Below, in pieces: positions 7,218-14,685 of a DNA stretch of 15,493 nt. The stretch spans positions 1 to 15,493 of the forward strand of contig CAKROP010000011.1 in assembly GCA_934373375.1 (NCBI GenBank), given 5' to 3'. The notes beneath the pieces were generated by a model. It was not told the DNA's origin, did no database searches, and saw nothing but the letters and a program-made list of their open reading frames with translations. Both the position numbers and the translations under genes were made by a program. The stretch comes from an uncultured Anaerosacchariphilus sp. (GTDB lineage: Bacteria > Bacillota > Clostridia > Lachnospirales > Lachnospiraceae). Numbering within the stretch: the stretch's first letter is position 1; each line of letters starts with the position of its first letter.

Positions 7218-7378
7218 GTAAAACAACATTTTATGTAAAACAGAATAAGGCGCGCTGCCCGAACCAAAAGGGTGAAATTCCCAAACATTTATTGCGGTGC
7301 CGTGAAAGTCGGCAGGGGACAGGCAGGGATACAGGGTAGGATCGCGTAAGCGGTCACGTGTCGCATATAAACACTATC
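7218..7378 (+). ncRNA. Structured leader RNA, candidate riboswitch of unrecognised class
   Basis: This roughly 160-nt leader lies between a strong promoter and a strong terminator. Stems found by eye are: 7230-7236 with 7365-7371 (outer, 7 bp, one G-U); CTGCC 7255-7259 with GGCAG 7322-7326, enclosing two hairpins; GGG/CCC (7270-7282) with loop UGAAAUU; GCCG/CGGC (7299-7313) with loop UGAAAGU; and GATCGC/GCGGTC (7340-7355) capped by a GUAA tetraloop. The two 7-nt loops fit the T-loop pattern used by cobalamin and FMN aptamers. However, I do not find the other conserved blocks of either class, of T-boxes, or of TPP, SAM, c-di-GMP or ydaO RNAs. AACAGAA (7239-7245) could pair with TTCTGTT in the terminator's 3' arm as an antiterminator. 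The downstream genes suggest a corrinoid or vitamin ligand. Structure is hand-drawn. Confidence 0.6.
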
Positions 7379-7431
7379 AGGTAACAGAAAGAGAATCCGA
7401 ACAGGAGGCTTTTTCTGTTACCTTTTTGTTT
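7379..7431 (+). terminator. Intrinsic terminator in the leader of the ECF operon (attenuator)
   Basis: AGGTAACAGAAA (7379-7390) pairs perfectly with TTTCTGTTACCT (7412-7423). Three more pairs extend it inward, with a loop near 7394-7408. A U run (7423-7431) follows. It lies inside the transcript, about 45 bases before the lipoprotein start and directly after the structured leader, so it must be read through to express the operon. That is the layout of transcriptional attenuation. Confidence 0.9.
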
Positions 7432-7474
7432 GCCCGAAAATAGAAAATATCGAGATTGGCAAGGAGGAAAAGCG

Positions 7475-8416
7475 ATGAAAAAGAACGCGTACAGCAAAAA
7501 GAAATACTTTGGAAAATGCCTGAGTATCTGGCTTCTGGCACTGATACTGCTTCTTCCGGTGACCGGCTGCGGTTCTTCGGCAGCGGGCGGCGGAAGCTCC
7601 CAGACCCTGGACATCGATTACGTGGGCGGCGATGGCGAAGTCACCGAGGAAGAGGTGGCAGCCAAGAAAGAGAGCCCGCTGGACTGGTTGAAGCAGAAGC
7701 TCAGCGGCGATAAGAAAAATGCCGGGGTCAATGGACGTGAGGATATCTCCAAGTTCAGCGATGACCAGAGTGTGCAGGATCTGTACAGCGCCGTGGCGGA
7801 TACAGATACCTCCGATAGAGAAAGCAGCCACAAGTCCACCGATATGGACAGCACCGACGAGACCCAGAAGAGTGAGGACACCATCACCCTTCCGGATAAA
7901 AAGAACAACTCCGACGTGGACATTCCGCTTCCTGACAATGACAAGGACAACAGCGGAAATAAGGATAACACGAACACCAAGAAGCACACCGTTACCTTCA
8001 CGATTCGCTGTGACACCGCCGTAGCCAACGGCATGGCCAAGGACCCCAAGTGGGCGGGCATCGTCCCGGCCAGCGGCTGCATCCTTCCGGTGACCACCAT
8101 GGAGTTTGAACCGGGCGAGACCGTGTTCGACCTGCTCTGCCGCATCCGTGACACCTATAAATTACAGATGGAATACCGTGGCTCCAACGGAAGCCAGTAT
8201 GTATCCGGCATCAACAACCTCTACGAATTCGACGGAGGCCGCTGGTCCGGCTGGATGTACTGTGTCAACGACTGGTACCCCAACTACTACAGCGGAGCTT
8301 ACGTGGTCAAGGACGGTGACGTCATCGAGTGGAACTACACCTGCGACCTGGGCTGCGACCTGCCGAATGGAGATCCGAACGGCTACGGAAAAGACTGGAA
8401 AGATAACCACGACTGA
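7475..8416 (+). CDS. DUF4430 (transcobalamin-like) lipoprotein
   Basis: This 313-residue lipoprotein has a basic N-terminus, a hydrophobic stretch (15-29) and lipobox VTGC with Cys32 as the lipidation site. Residues 40-170 form a long, low-complexity Asp/Ser/Lys-rich spacer that would hold the functional domain off the membrane. Residues about 172-293 are a DUF4430 domain: VTFTIRCD, GETVFDLLCRI, SGINNLYEFD, SGWMYCVNDWYPN and KDGDVIEWNYTCDLG. DUF4430 is related to the C-terminal domain of eukaryotic transcobalamin and is often coded next to ECF importers, so a capture role for a corrinoid-like substrate is plausible. Six cysteines (179, 202, 222, 263, 290, 294) could form disulphides. The ATG at 7475 is chosen for AAGGAGG seven bases upstream. 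It is the first gene after the attenuator. Confidence 0.85.
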   Translation: MKKNAYSKKKYFGKCLSIWLLALILLLPVTGCGSSAAGGGSSQTLDIDYVGGDGEVTEEEVAAKKESPLDWLKQKLSGDKKNAGVNGREDISKFSDDQSVQDLYSAVADTDTSDRESSHKSTDMDSTDETQKSEDTITLPDKKNNSDVDIPLPDNDKDNSGNKDNTNTKKHTVTFTIRCDTAVANGMAKDPKWAGIVPASGCILPVTTMEFEPGETVFDLLCRIRDTYKLQMEYRGSNGSQYVSGINNLYEFDGGRWSGWMYCVNDWYPNYYSGAYVVKDGDVIEWNYTCDLGCDLPNGDPNGYGKDWKDNHD

Positions 8417-8444
8417 TAGAACCGTCGATAAAAAACGTTCTATC
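8415..8444 (+). other. Hairpin overlapping the lipoprotein stop codon
   Basis: GATAGAAC (8415-8422) and GTTCTATC (8437-8444) form a perfect 8-bp stem with a 14-nt A-rich loop that begins inside the TGA stop. No U run follows. It probably protects or processes the mRNA so that the lipoprotein is made in excess over the membrane subunits. The role is inference. Confidence 0.5.
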
Positions 8445-8496
8445 AAATATAAGGAATAGAAACAAAAGAAACTGAGAGACGAGGAACTTATAAACC

Positions 8497-9375
8497 ATGC
8501 GTTACTTCGAAAACTTACATCCCATCTGCATCTTCAGCTACTTCGTGGCGGTCATCGGCCTGACCCTGGCCTGCTTCCACCCGATCATGCTGTTCCTGTC
8601 TTTGACAGGCGCGTTCTTCTTCCTGATCCGCTTAAAGGGCGGTAAGGGAGCCGGGATGCAGCTCTGGTTTGTCTCCTCGATCTTCATGTTCATCGCGGTG
8701 GCGAACCCCTTGGTCAATCACAGGGGCGTGACGCTCCTCGGTATGTTCCTGAATCAGTGGATCACCCTGGAGGCCATCGGCTACGGCCTGACCTCGGGCA
8801 TGTCCTTGACGGCGTTGATTCTCTGGTTCGCCTGCTACAGTGAGGTTATGACCAGCGAGAAGTTCTTATACCTCTTTGGGAAAATAGCGCCGTCCAGCGC
8901 CCTGCTTATCAGCATGGCCCTGCAGCTGGTCCCGAAGCTGAACCACCAGCTCGGGGAAATCCGGGACAGCCAGGAGATGCTTCGTCCGGCCAAAAAGAAC
9001 TTCGGCGGAAAGCTGGGTACGGCCATCCGCCATACCTCGACCCTGGTGGGCTGGAGCCTGGAAGGGGCGGTGGAGCAGACCGATTCCATGAAGGCCCGGG
9101 GCTACGGATTAAAGCGCCGTACCACCTTCCACCTGTTCCACTTTGATTCGAGAGATTTCCGGTTCCTGTGTGGCGTGCTGATGCTCTTTGGCGTCTGCGT
9201 CATCGGCAGGGCCTTCGGCCACGGCCACATGAACTTTTACCCGCGCATGGACGCGATGATAACGGGAGAGAGCGGCGTTGTCCTCTACATCCTGTTTGGC
9301 GTGCTGGCCTTCCTGCCCGCCATCTTAGAAGGAAAGGAGGCCCTGGTATGGCGCTCTTACGGTTTGACAAAGTAA
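8497..9375 (+). CDS. ecfT: ECF transporter T component (EcfT/CbiQ family)
   Basis: This 292-residue integral membrane protein couples the ATPases to the substrate-binding S component. Hydrophobic segments lie near residues 12-45, 52-70, 85-110, a long amphipathic region at 125-200, and C-terminal helices near 225-285. The coupling-helix hallmark SLEGAVEQTDSMKARGYG is present (Ala-Arg-Gly motif). The first coupling motif of classical EcfT appears degenerate (EMLRPAKKNFGG). GAGGAA sits about ten bases before the ATG, a weaker site than its neighbours'. Its end overlaps the next gene by 28 bases. With a dedicated fused EcfA and its own S component downstream, this looks like a stand-alone importer rather than part of the shared housekeeping ECF module. 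Confidence 0.88.
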   Translation: MRYFENLHPICIFSYFVAVIGLTLACFHPIMLFLSLTGAFFFLIRLKGGKGAGMQLWFVSSIFMFIAVANPLVNHRGVTLLGMFLNQWITLEAIGYGLTSGMSLTALILWFACYSEVMTSEKFLYLFGKIAPSSALLISMALQLVPKLNHQLGEIRDSQEMLRPAKKNFGGKLGTAIRHTSTLVGWSLEGAVEQTDSMKARGYGLKRRTTFHLFHFDSRDFRFLCGVLMLFGVCVIGRAFGHGHMNFYPRMDAMITGESGVVLYILFGVLAFLPAILEGKEALVWRSYGLTK

Positions 9376-11072
9376 GCTTCGCGTATCCCGACGCGGCAAA
9401 AAGAGCCCTCGACGAAGTTTCCTTTACCATGGAGGAGGGGGAGTATATCGTCGTCTGCGGCGAATCCGGCTGCGGCAAGACAACCTTGCTTCGGCAGGCC
9501 AAGCCGGAGATTACCCCGGCGGGAGCCCGGGGTGGTACGGTCTACTATCGGGAACAGCCCTTAGACGAAGTGCCGGAGCTGACCTCCGCCATGGAGATCG
9601 GCTATGTCCAGCAGAACCCGGAGAACCAGATCGTCACCGATTATGTCTGGCACGAATTGGCTTTCGGCCTGGAAAATATGGCACTTCCCACCCGGATGAT
9701 CCAGCGCAAGGTCAGCGAGATGGCCAGCTTCTTCGGCATGGAAGAGTGGTTTCGGAAAAAGACCTCGGAGCTTTCCGGCGGCCAGAAGCAGATGTTAAAT
9801 CTGGCTTCGATTATGGCCATGAACCCAAAGCTCTTGATTCTGGATGAGCCTACTTCGATGCTGGACCCGCTGGCAGCCAGGAACCTGCTGGACACGGTAG
9901 CCCGCATCAACCGGGAGCTTGGCGTGGCGGTGCTCCTCTGTGAGCATCGCCTGGAAGACGTGTTCCAGCGTGCCGACCGGGTTCTGCTGATGAAGCAGGG
10001 CAGCGTCCTGACTGACGACACGCCGGAAAACCTGACCTTTGCCCTGCAGAAAGACCCGACGGCCTCACGTATCTATCTGGGACTGCCCGGAGCGGCGCAA
10101 ATCTTCGGAGAGCTGCAGAAAGAGGGCATCTGTCCGGCGGATAAGAAGTTACCCTTAAGCATCCGGGACGCCAGGCGCATCCTGTGGGAGTTAGAGCTTC
10201 CCTTTGAAAATGTAGATGCAGAGAATGGAATTTCACTTCCTATAAAGAAAGAGGAAAAGGCGGAGAAAAAAGAGAAAGAGAAGCCAGCTCTCGAGGCTTC
10301 AGAACTCTGGTTCCGCTACGAAGAAAAAGGCAAAGACGTTCTCCGGGGTCTGAACCTCTCGGTCCGATCCGGCGAGCTCCTGGCTCTCCTCGGCGGCAAC
10401 GGCGCAGGCAAAAGCACCCTGCTCCGCATCCTCTGCGGCTTAAAGAAGCCTTTACGCGGCAAGGTCAAAAAGGATAAAGCCCTTCGCCTCGCCATGCTCC
10501 CCCAGAGCCCCCAGGCCCTCTTCGTCTACGACAGCGTCTGGGAGGACTTACTGGACGCGGCCAAGCAGGGACGGGGCGCGCGATTCACGGATAAGATAGC
10601 CGGAAGCGCCGAAGCGGCAGCCGACCGCGCAAGGGAGATAGCCGCCAAGCTGGAACTGACGGACAAGCTCACCTCCCACCCCTTCGACTTAAGCGGTGGA
10701 GAGCTGCAACGGGCCGCCATCGGAAAACTGCTTCTCCAGGACGCCGACATCCTGCTCTTGGACGAGCCCACCAAGGGCCTGGACGCTTACTTAAAGCAGG
10801 AGCTGGCAGCCATCTTAAAGAAGCTGACAGCCGAGGGCATCACCATGTTGATGGTCACCCACGACCTGGAATTCGCGGCTTCCTACGCCGACCGCTGCGC
10901 CTTACTCTTTGACGGGCGCATCACCAGCGAGGAAGAGCCCCACGCCTTCTTCACGGGCAACCGGTTCTACACGACCACAGCGGGCCTTATCGCCGAAGGG
11001 TACATCCCTGGCGCTATCACATGCGGGGAGGTGATTGCAGGATGCGAAAAAGCATACGCGAAGTCTTCGTAA
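9348..11072 (+). CDS. ecfA: Fused ECF transporter ATPase (EcfA-EcfA' tandem)
   Basis: Two ABC ATPase domains lie in one 574-residue chain that powers the ECF importer. Domain 1: Walker A GESGCGKTT (38-46), Q-loop QQNPENQ (88-94, the ECF-type Q signature), LSGGQ (142-146), Walker B LLILDEP (162-168), His200. Domain 2: Walker A GGNGAGKST (349-357), Q-loop PQSPQ, LSGGE (448-452), Walker B ILLLDEP (468-474), His505. A Lys/Glu-rich linker (300-312) joins them. Both sites look catalytically complete. The frame is open upstream, but ATG 9348 is chosen for GGAAAGGAGG (9331-9340) seven bases before it and because homology begins at LLRFDKVSFAYP. It overlaps ecfT by 28 bases and the S-component gene by 31. 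Confidence 0.95.
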   Translation: MALLRFDKVSFAYPDAAKRALDEVSFTMEEGEYIVVCGESGCGKTTLLRQAKPEITPAGARGGTVYYREQPLDEVPELTSAMEIGYVQQNPENQIVTDYVWHELAFGLENMALPTRMIQRKVSEMASFFGMEEWFRKKTSELSGGQKQMLNLASIMAMNPKLLILDEPTSMLDPLAARNLLDTVARINRELGVAVLLCEHRLEDVFQRADRVLLMKQGSVLTDDTPENLTFALQKDPTASRIYLGLPGAAQIFGELQKEGICPADKKLPLSIRDARRILWELELPFENVDAENGISLPIKKEEKAEKKEKEKPALEASELWFRYEEKGKDVLRGLNLSVRSGELLALLGGNGAGKSTLLRILCGLKKPLRGKVKKDKALRLAMLPQSPQALFVYDSVWEDLLDAAKQGRGARFTDKIAGSAEAAADRAREIAAKLELTDKLTSHPFDLSGGELQRAAIGKLLLQDADILLLDEPTKGLDAYLKQELAAILKKLTAEGITMLMVTHDLEFAASYADRCALLFDGRITSEEEPHAFFTGNRFYTTTAGLIAEGYIPGAITCGEVIAGCEKAYAKSS

Positions 11073-11923
11073 GCCCCGGCACCCGCAAAGCCGCCCTGGT
11101 GATCACCGTGGTCCTCCCGGTCCTCCTGGCCGCCTACGCATGGTTTATGAACGTGCGGCCCCCTCTCCATGTGAAGAGCGAATGGACCTTCCGGGACACC
11201 CTGATCCAGAACTCGGACATCTTTCTATCCTTTGTGTTCCTGTTCGTCTCAGCCCTGCCCTTCTACCTGGTCTTTGACCGGAAGAAGCAGGTAAAGCCCC
11301 GGGAACTGACGCCCATCGCCCTGATGGCGGCCCTGTGCGTGGTAGGCCGTGCGGCCTTCGCCATCGTGCCCTTCCCGAACTTCAAGCCGGTCAGCGCCAT
11401 CATCATCATCACGGCCCTGGCCTTCGGCCCGGAGGCGGGTTACTTAACCGGAGCCCTGGCAGCGATCTTAAGTAACTTCCTGTTCGGGCAGGGTCCCTGG
11501 ACCCCCTGGCAGATGTTCTGCTGGGGTCTCATCGGCTTCCTGGCAGGCGTCTTTCACCGGATGGGAATCTTCGGCCCGGTGGGACAGGAAAACGCCAACG
11601 ATCACGGCAGAAGAAAGCATTCCATTCCCTTATGTATCTTCGGCATGGCCATGGGCTTCCTGTACGGCTGGATCATGAACATCTTCTACATCACCGGCTA
11701 TATCCGCCCGGTAAACTGGCACACCATCGCGGCGGCCTACGTCTCCAGCTTCTTCTTCGAGCTGGGCCACGGCACCTGCACCGCCCTGGTCCTGTGGCTG
11801 GTGGGCGAAGCCTGGGTGCGGAAACTACTGCGTATCAAGAAAAAATTCGGGCTGACCGGAGAGGCAAGGCGCTACGAGCTGCCGCCGTCCACGAAAGCCC
11901 CGGAGGGAGAACAATGCACGTAA
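11042..11923 (+). CDS. ECF transporter substrate-binding (S) component
   Basis: This 293-residue membrane protein should bind the imported molecule and topple in the membrane with EcfT. Residues about 17-35 and 57-77 are two N-terminal hydrophobic segments that come before the usual S fold. The fold proper begins at RELTPIALMAALCVVGRAAF (88-107) and carries the family signature NFLFGQGPWTPWQM (145-158); further helices lie near 160-180, 195-215 and 227-255. The Ala/Gly-rich first helix is where S components dock on EcfT. Substrate cannot be read from sequence. The DUF4430 neighbour and similar clusters suggest a corrinoid or related cofactor. ATG 11042 is chosen over 11021 because GGGGAGGTG (11025-11033) lies eight bases upstream of it. 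The end overlaps the next gene by 10 bases. Confidence 0.88.
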   Translation: MRKSIREVFVSPGTRKAALVITVVLPVLLAAYAWFMNVRPPLHVKSEWTFRDTLIQNSDIFLSFVFLFVSALPFYLVFDRKKQVKPRELTPIALMAALCVVGRAAFAIVPFPNFKPVSAIIIITALAFGPEAGYLTGALAAILSNFLFGQGPWTPWQMFCWGLIGFLAGVFHRMGIFGPVGQENANDHGRRKHSIPLCIFGMAMGFLYGWIMNIFYITGYIRPVNWHTIAAAYVSSFFFELGHGTCTALVLWLVGEAWVRKLLRIKKKFGLTGEARRYELPPSTKAPEGEQCT

Positions 11924-12597
11924 TCGAAACTATCAATCTGCAGAAGCGCTACCAGATCGGCGACAACAGTGTCCACGCCGTGGACGGCATCGATCTGAAG
12001 GTCGGGGAGGGTGAGTTTGTCTGCATCAGCGGACGAAGCGGATCCGGCAAATCTACGCTTCTAAGCCTCCTTGCGGGTCTGGAAAGTCCCACGGGCGGCG
12101 AAGTAAAGCTCTTGGGAGAACACCTGGAAGCCATGAACGAGCGGGAGCGCGGAAGATTCCGCCGGGACCACATCGGCTTTATCTTTCAGGCCTATAACCT
12201 GCTCCCCCAGTTCAACGCCTGGGAAAATGTGGCGGTCCCGTTGGAAATCCGGGGCGTGCCCTTACAGGAACGGAAAGAAAAAGCCATGGAAGCATTGGAA
12301 ATGGTAGGACTTAGCGATCATGCCGAGCACCGGCCCACGGAAATGTCCGGCGGCCAGCAGCAGCGCATCAGCATCGCAAGGGCCATCATCACCCGGCCCG
12401 GTATCATCTTTGCCGATGAGCCCACAGGCAACCTGGACAGTCGGACCGGTACGGAGATCATGGATCTCCTAACGAAGCTCTTCCGGAAGTGGGGCGCCAC
12501 CTTCCTGGTGGTCAGCCACGACGAGGATATGCACCGTTATACAGACCGGGAAGTCCGGTTAAAGGATGGAAAGATCGAGAAGATCCTTGTTTCCTAG
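11914..12597 (+). CDS. MacB/LolD-type ABC transporter ATP-binding protein
   Basis: This 227-residue single ABC ATPase has Walker A GRSGSGKST (40-48), Q-loop FQAYNLLP (91-98), signature MSGGQQQR (144-151), Walker B IIFADEPTGNLD (164-175) and switch His202. The FQxYNLLPxxxxxENVxxPL and ADEPTGNLD strings are typical of the type VII (MacB/LolCDE/FtsE) group, whose permeases move proteins, lipids or peptides by mechanotransmission rather than by ordinary translocation. GGAGGGAGA sits right before the ATG, inside the end of the S-component gene, giving a 10-base overlap and probable translational coupling. Its permease partner is the gene at the window end. Confidence 0.95.
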   Translation: MHVIETINLQKRYQIGDNSVHAVDGIDLKVGEGEFVCISGRSGSGKSTLLSLLAGLESPTGGEVKLLGEHLEAMNERERGRFRRDHIGFIFQAYNLLPQFNAWENVAVPLEIRGVPLQERKEKAMEALEMVGLSDHAEHRPTEMSGGQQQRISIARAIITRPGIIFADEPTGNLDSRTGTEIMDLLTKLFRKWGATFLVVSHDEDMHRYTDREVRLKDGKIEKILVS

Positions 12598-12648
12598 CGG
12601 TCTTATTTTATAGAACAAAAATACACCCAAAGGGAGGAAATGTTAAGA

Positions 12649-14685
12649 ATGAAAGCACCAGTCATGAAGCGCCTGCTTCCCCTGGCCCTGGCCCTGTGCC
12701 TGACCTGCGGCAGCAGCATGAGCACCTTCGCGGCAGAGACCAAGACAGGCGAAGCGGCGCAGACCGAAGCACAGACGGCGGAAGACACCGCGGCACAGGA
12801 AGCGGACGCCGCGACCACACCGGCGACCCAGGATACTACCAATGGTTCCAACAGCTCGGGAAGCTCCAGCAGCACCGGCACCAGCAGCAGTTCCAGTAGC
12901 AGCTCCGGCAGCACCGATATCAAAGTCACCCCCAGCGACGCCAACGCCCTGCTCCTGATGGACGCGGGCGCGCAGTCCCCCAAGGCTGTACCGGGCCAGA
13001 CCGTACAGGTCGTCCTGACTCTGGCCGTGAACCGGGAGTATCTCCCCAGTGAGAAATACGTGCTCCGCAACATCACCATCCAGCCGGATATCCCCAAGGA
13101 CAGCACCAAAGACAGCTGGCCCTTTGATGTGAAGGAAGCCAGTCGTGTCCGCCACCTGGATGATATGAGCTATAACAGCACCGCAGAGGTCTGGTATGAC
13201 TTCTCTGTATCCCAGTTCGCCAAGGAGGGCGTCTATCCCATTAACTTCAAGGTGAACGCCACCGTCTGGAGACAGGACAGTGTCAATGGTTCCGCGATCA
13301 CCGAGGATGTACAGTTTACCCTGAACGTGTTCCTGACCGTCACCGACAATGGCAATATGTCCGGCGTCACCAGCGCCATCGGTCCCCTGAACGTGGCAGG
13401 CCGTGAGAATACAGCCATTGCATCCCCCACCGGAAGCCCGGGAGAGACTATTGTCATGAGCATGCCCATCGTCAATAAGGGCGGCAACCTGAGCAACGTG
13501 ACCGTATCTCCGGTGGTTACCGGAGATGTAGAGACCTTCCCCTTTGTGGCGGAGGACATCAATTACGGCCGGGAGCTGGGACATATGTCCAACGGCGACC
13601 GCCAGCAGGTAGACTGGATTTTTAAGATTTCCCCCTATGCTACGACGGGAAATAAGGTTGTAACCTTCCGTGCCACCTATGAGGAAAATGGCGTCTACGG
13701 CGAGTGCACCTTCACCGGCTACGTCTACATCACGAACGGCTACACACCGAACACCGCCGCTTCCCTGATGGTGGACAGCTACGCCCTCTACGTCAATGAC
13801 AACGAGGTAGAGAACCTGGAGGCAGGCAATGACGCGGTACTGAAGGTCACCCTGAAAAATAACGCGGCAAGAAATGCCATCTACAAAACCGTGGCGACCT
13901 TAAAACTCTCCGATTCCAACAGCCTGATCCTGACCGCGGGCTATGCGGACGCAGCTTATGTACGCAGTATCCCGGCAGGCCAGACCGCAGAGATTGAATA
14001 CCACATCTCAGCCCGGGCCTCCGCGGCGGTAGGACCCAGTGCCGCAACCATCGGCCTGACCTATGAAACCAGTGAAAAGGAAGGCGCTGTGGCAGGGACA
14101 GCCAACTCCACCATCCAGATCCCCATCAAGCAGCAGATGGATCTGCAGATCGATACCCCGGTGGTCTACGGTACCCCGGTACAAGATGAGCCGGTGGCGG
14201 TATCCCTGAATATCGTAAACCTGGGACGCTCCCGCGCCTACAATGTGCGCATCGTGGGCATGGACGGCATCTCCATGCAGGACTCCTACTTCGGCGGCGA
14301 TATCCTGGCGGCAGGAACCCTGAACGCGGACTTCCAGGTCATCCCGAATAAATCCGGCAGCTATACCGGAACGATCGTAGTCCAGTATGAGGACGCGGAC
14401 GGCGAGCAGTTCACCCAGAGCGTGGATCTGCCTCTGGACGCGGCAGACGCGGACGCCATTTCCACCGAAGCCGTGAGCACCGGGGCCCAGAACGGACATA
14501 AGAGCGGCCTCCAGTGGTGGATCTGGCTGCTGATTCTGCTGATTATCCTGCTGATAGCACTGCTTCTGTGGTACTTCCTGGTATATAAGAAGAAACAGCA
14601 GGCAGCGGATGATGGAGAAACAGGCGTATATGAGGAAATCTATGATGAAGAGACAAGAAACGCGGCAAGGGATGAGGACATCTGA
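12649..14685 (+). CDS. Membrane-anchored surface protein with CARDB/NEW3-like Ig-fold repeats
   Basis: This protein of 678 residues has a signal peptide with likely cleavage after STFA (about residue 28), then an Ala/Thr/Glu linker and a Ser/Gly-rich stretch (about 66-90). About 500 residues of beta-rich repeats follow, which look like successive Ig-fold (CARDB/NEW3, COG1361-like) domains. The repeat features are PGQTVQVVLTLAV, PGETIVMSMPIVNKGG, AGNDAVLKVTLKNNA and EPVAVSLNIVNLG, each a 'vector for added/new strand' opening. One strong transmembrane helix (about 623-646) and an acidic cytoplasmic tail end it. It sits between the ATPase and permease of the MacB-like system and is probably its extracytoplasmic partner. 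AGGGAGG is 2 bases from ATG 12640 and 11 from ATG 12649; the latter is preferred, but three residues more are possible. Function unknown. Confidence 0.82.
   Translation: MKAPVMKRLLPLALALCLTCGSSMSTFAAETKTGEAAQTEAQTAEDTAAQEADAATTPATQDTTNGSNSSGSSSSTGTSSSSSSSSGSTDIKVTPSDANALLLMDAGAQSPKAVPGQTVQVVLTLAVNREYLPSEKYVLRNITIQPDIPKDSTKDSWPFDVKEASRVRHLDDMSYNSTAEVWYDFSVSQFAKEGVYPINFKVNATVWRQDSVNGSAITEDVQFTLNVFLTVTDNGNMSGVTSAIGPLNVAGRENTAIASPTGSPGETIVMSMPIVNKGGNLSNVTVSPVVTGDVETFPFVAEDINYGRELGHMSNGDRQQVDWIFKISPYATTGNKVVTFRATYEENGVYGECTFTGYVYITNGYTPNTAASLMVDSYALYVNDNEVENLEAGNDAVLKVTLKNNAARNAIYKTVATLKLSDSNSLILTAGYADAAYVRSIPAGQTAEIEYHISARASAAVGPSAATIGLTYETSEKEGAVAGTANSTIQIPIKQQMDLQIDTPVVYGTPVQDEPVAVSLNIVNLGRSRAYNVRIVGMDGISMQDSYFGGDILAAGTLNADFQVIPNKSGSYTGTIVVQYEDADGEQFTQSVDLPLDAADADAISTEAVSTGAQNGHKSGLQWWIWLLILLIILLIALLLWYFLVYKKKQQAADDGETGVYEEIYDEETRNAARDEDI

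Noticed and set aside
7218-7378. Reading the + strand leader as an FMN riboswitch or a T-box
   Set aside because: GGGUGAAAUUCCC resembles FMN P2 and AGGGUAGGAUCGCG faintly resembles a T-box, but the other FMN blocks (ending GGAU..GAGAAGA) and the T-box UGGN bulge and terminator arrangement are absent.
8106-8459. Thr/Ser-rich + strand frame overlapping the lipoprotein gene
   Set aside because: It overlaps the DUF4430 domain in another frame and has no start signal; composition is a by-product.
9168-9347. N-terminal 60 residues of the open frame before EcfA
   Set aside because: They overlap EcfT in another frame and are Arg/Pro-rich without homology; the strong Shine-Dalgarno at 9331-9340 fixes the start at 9348.
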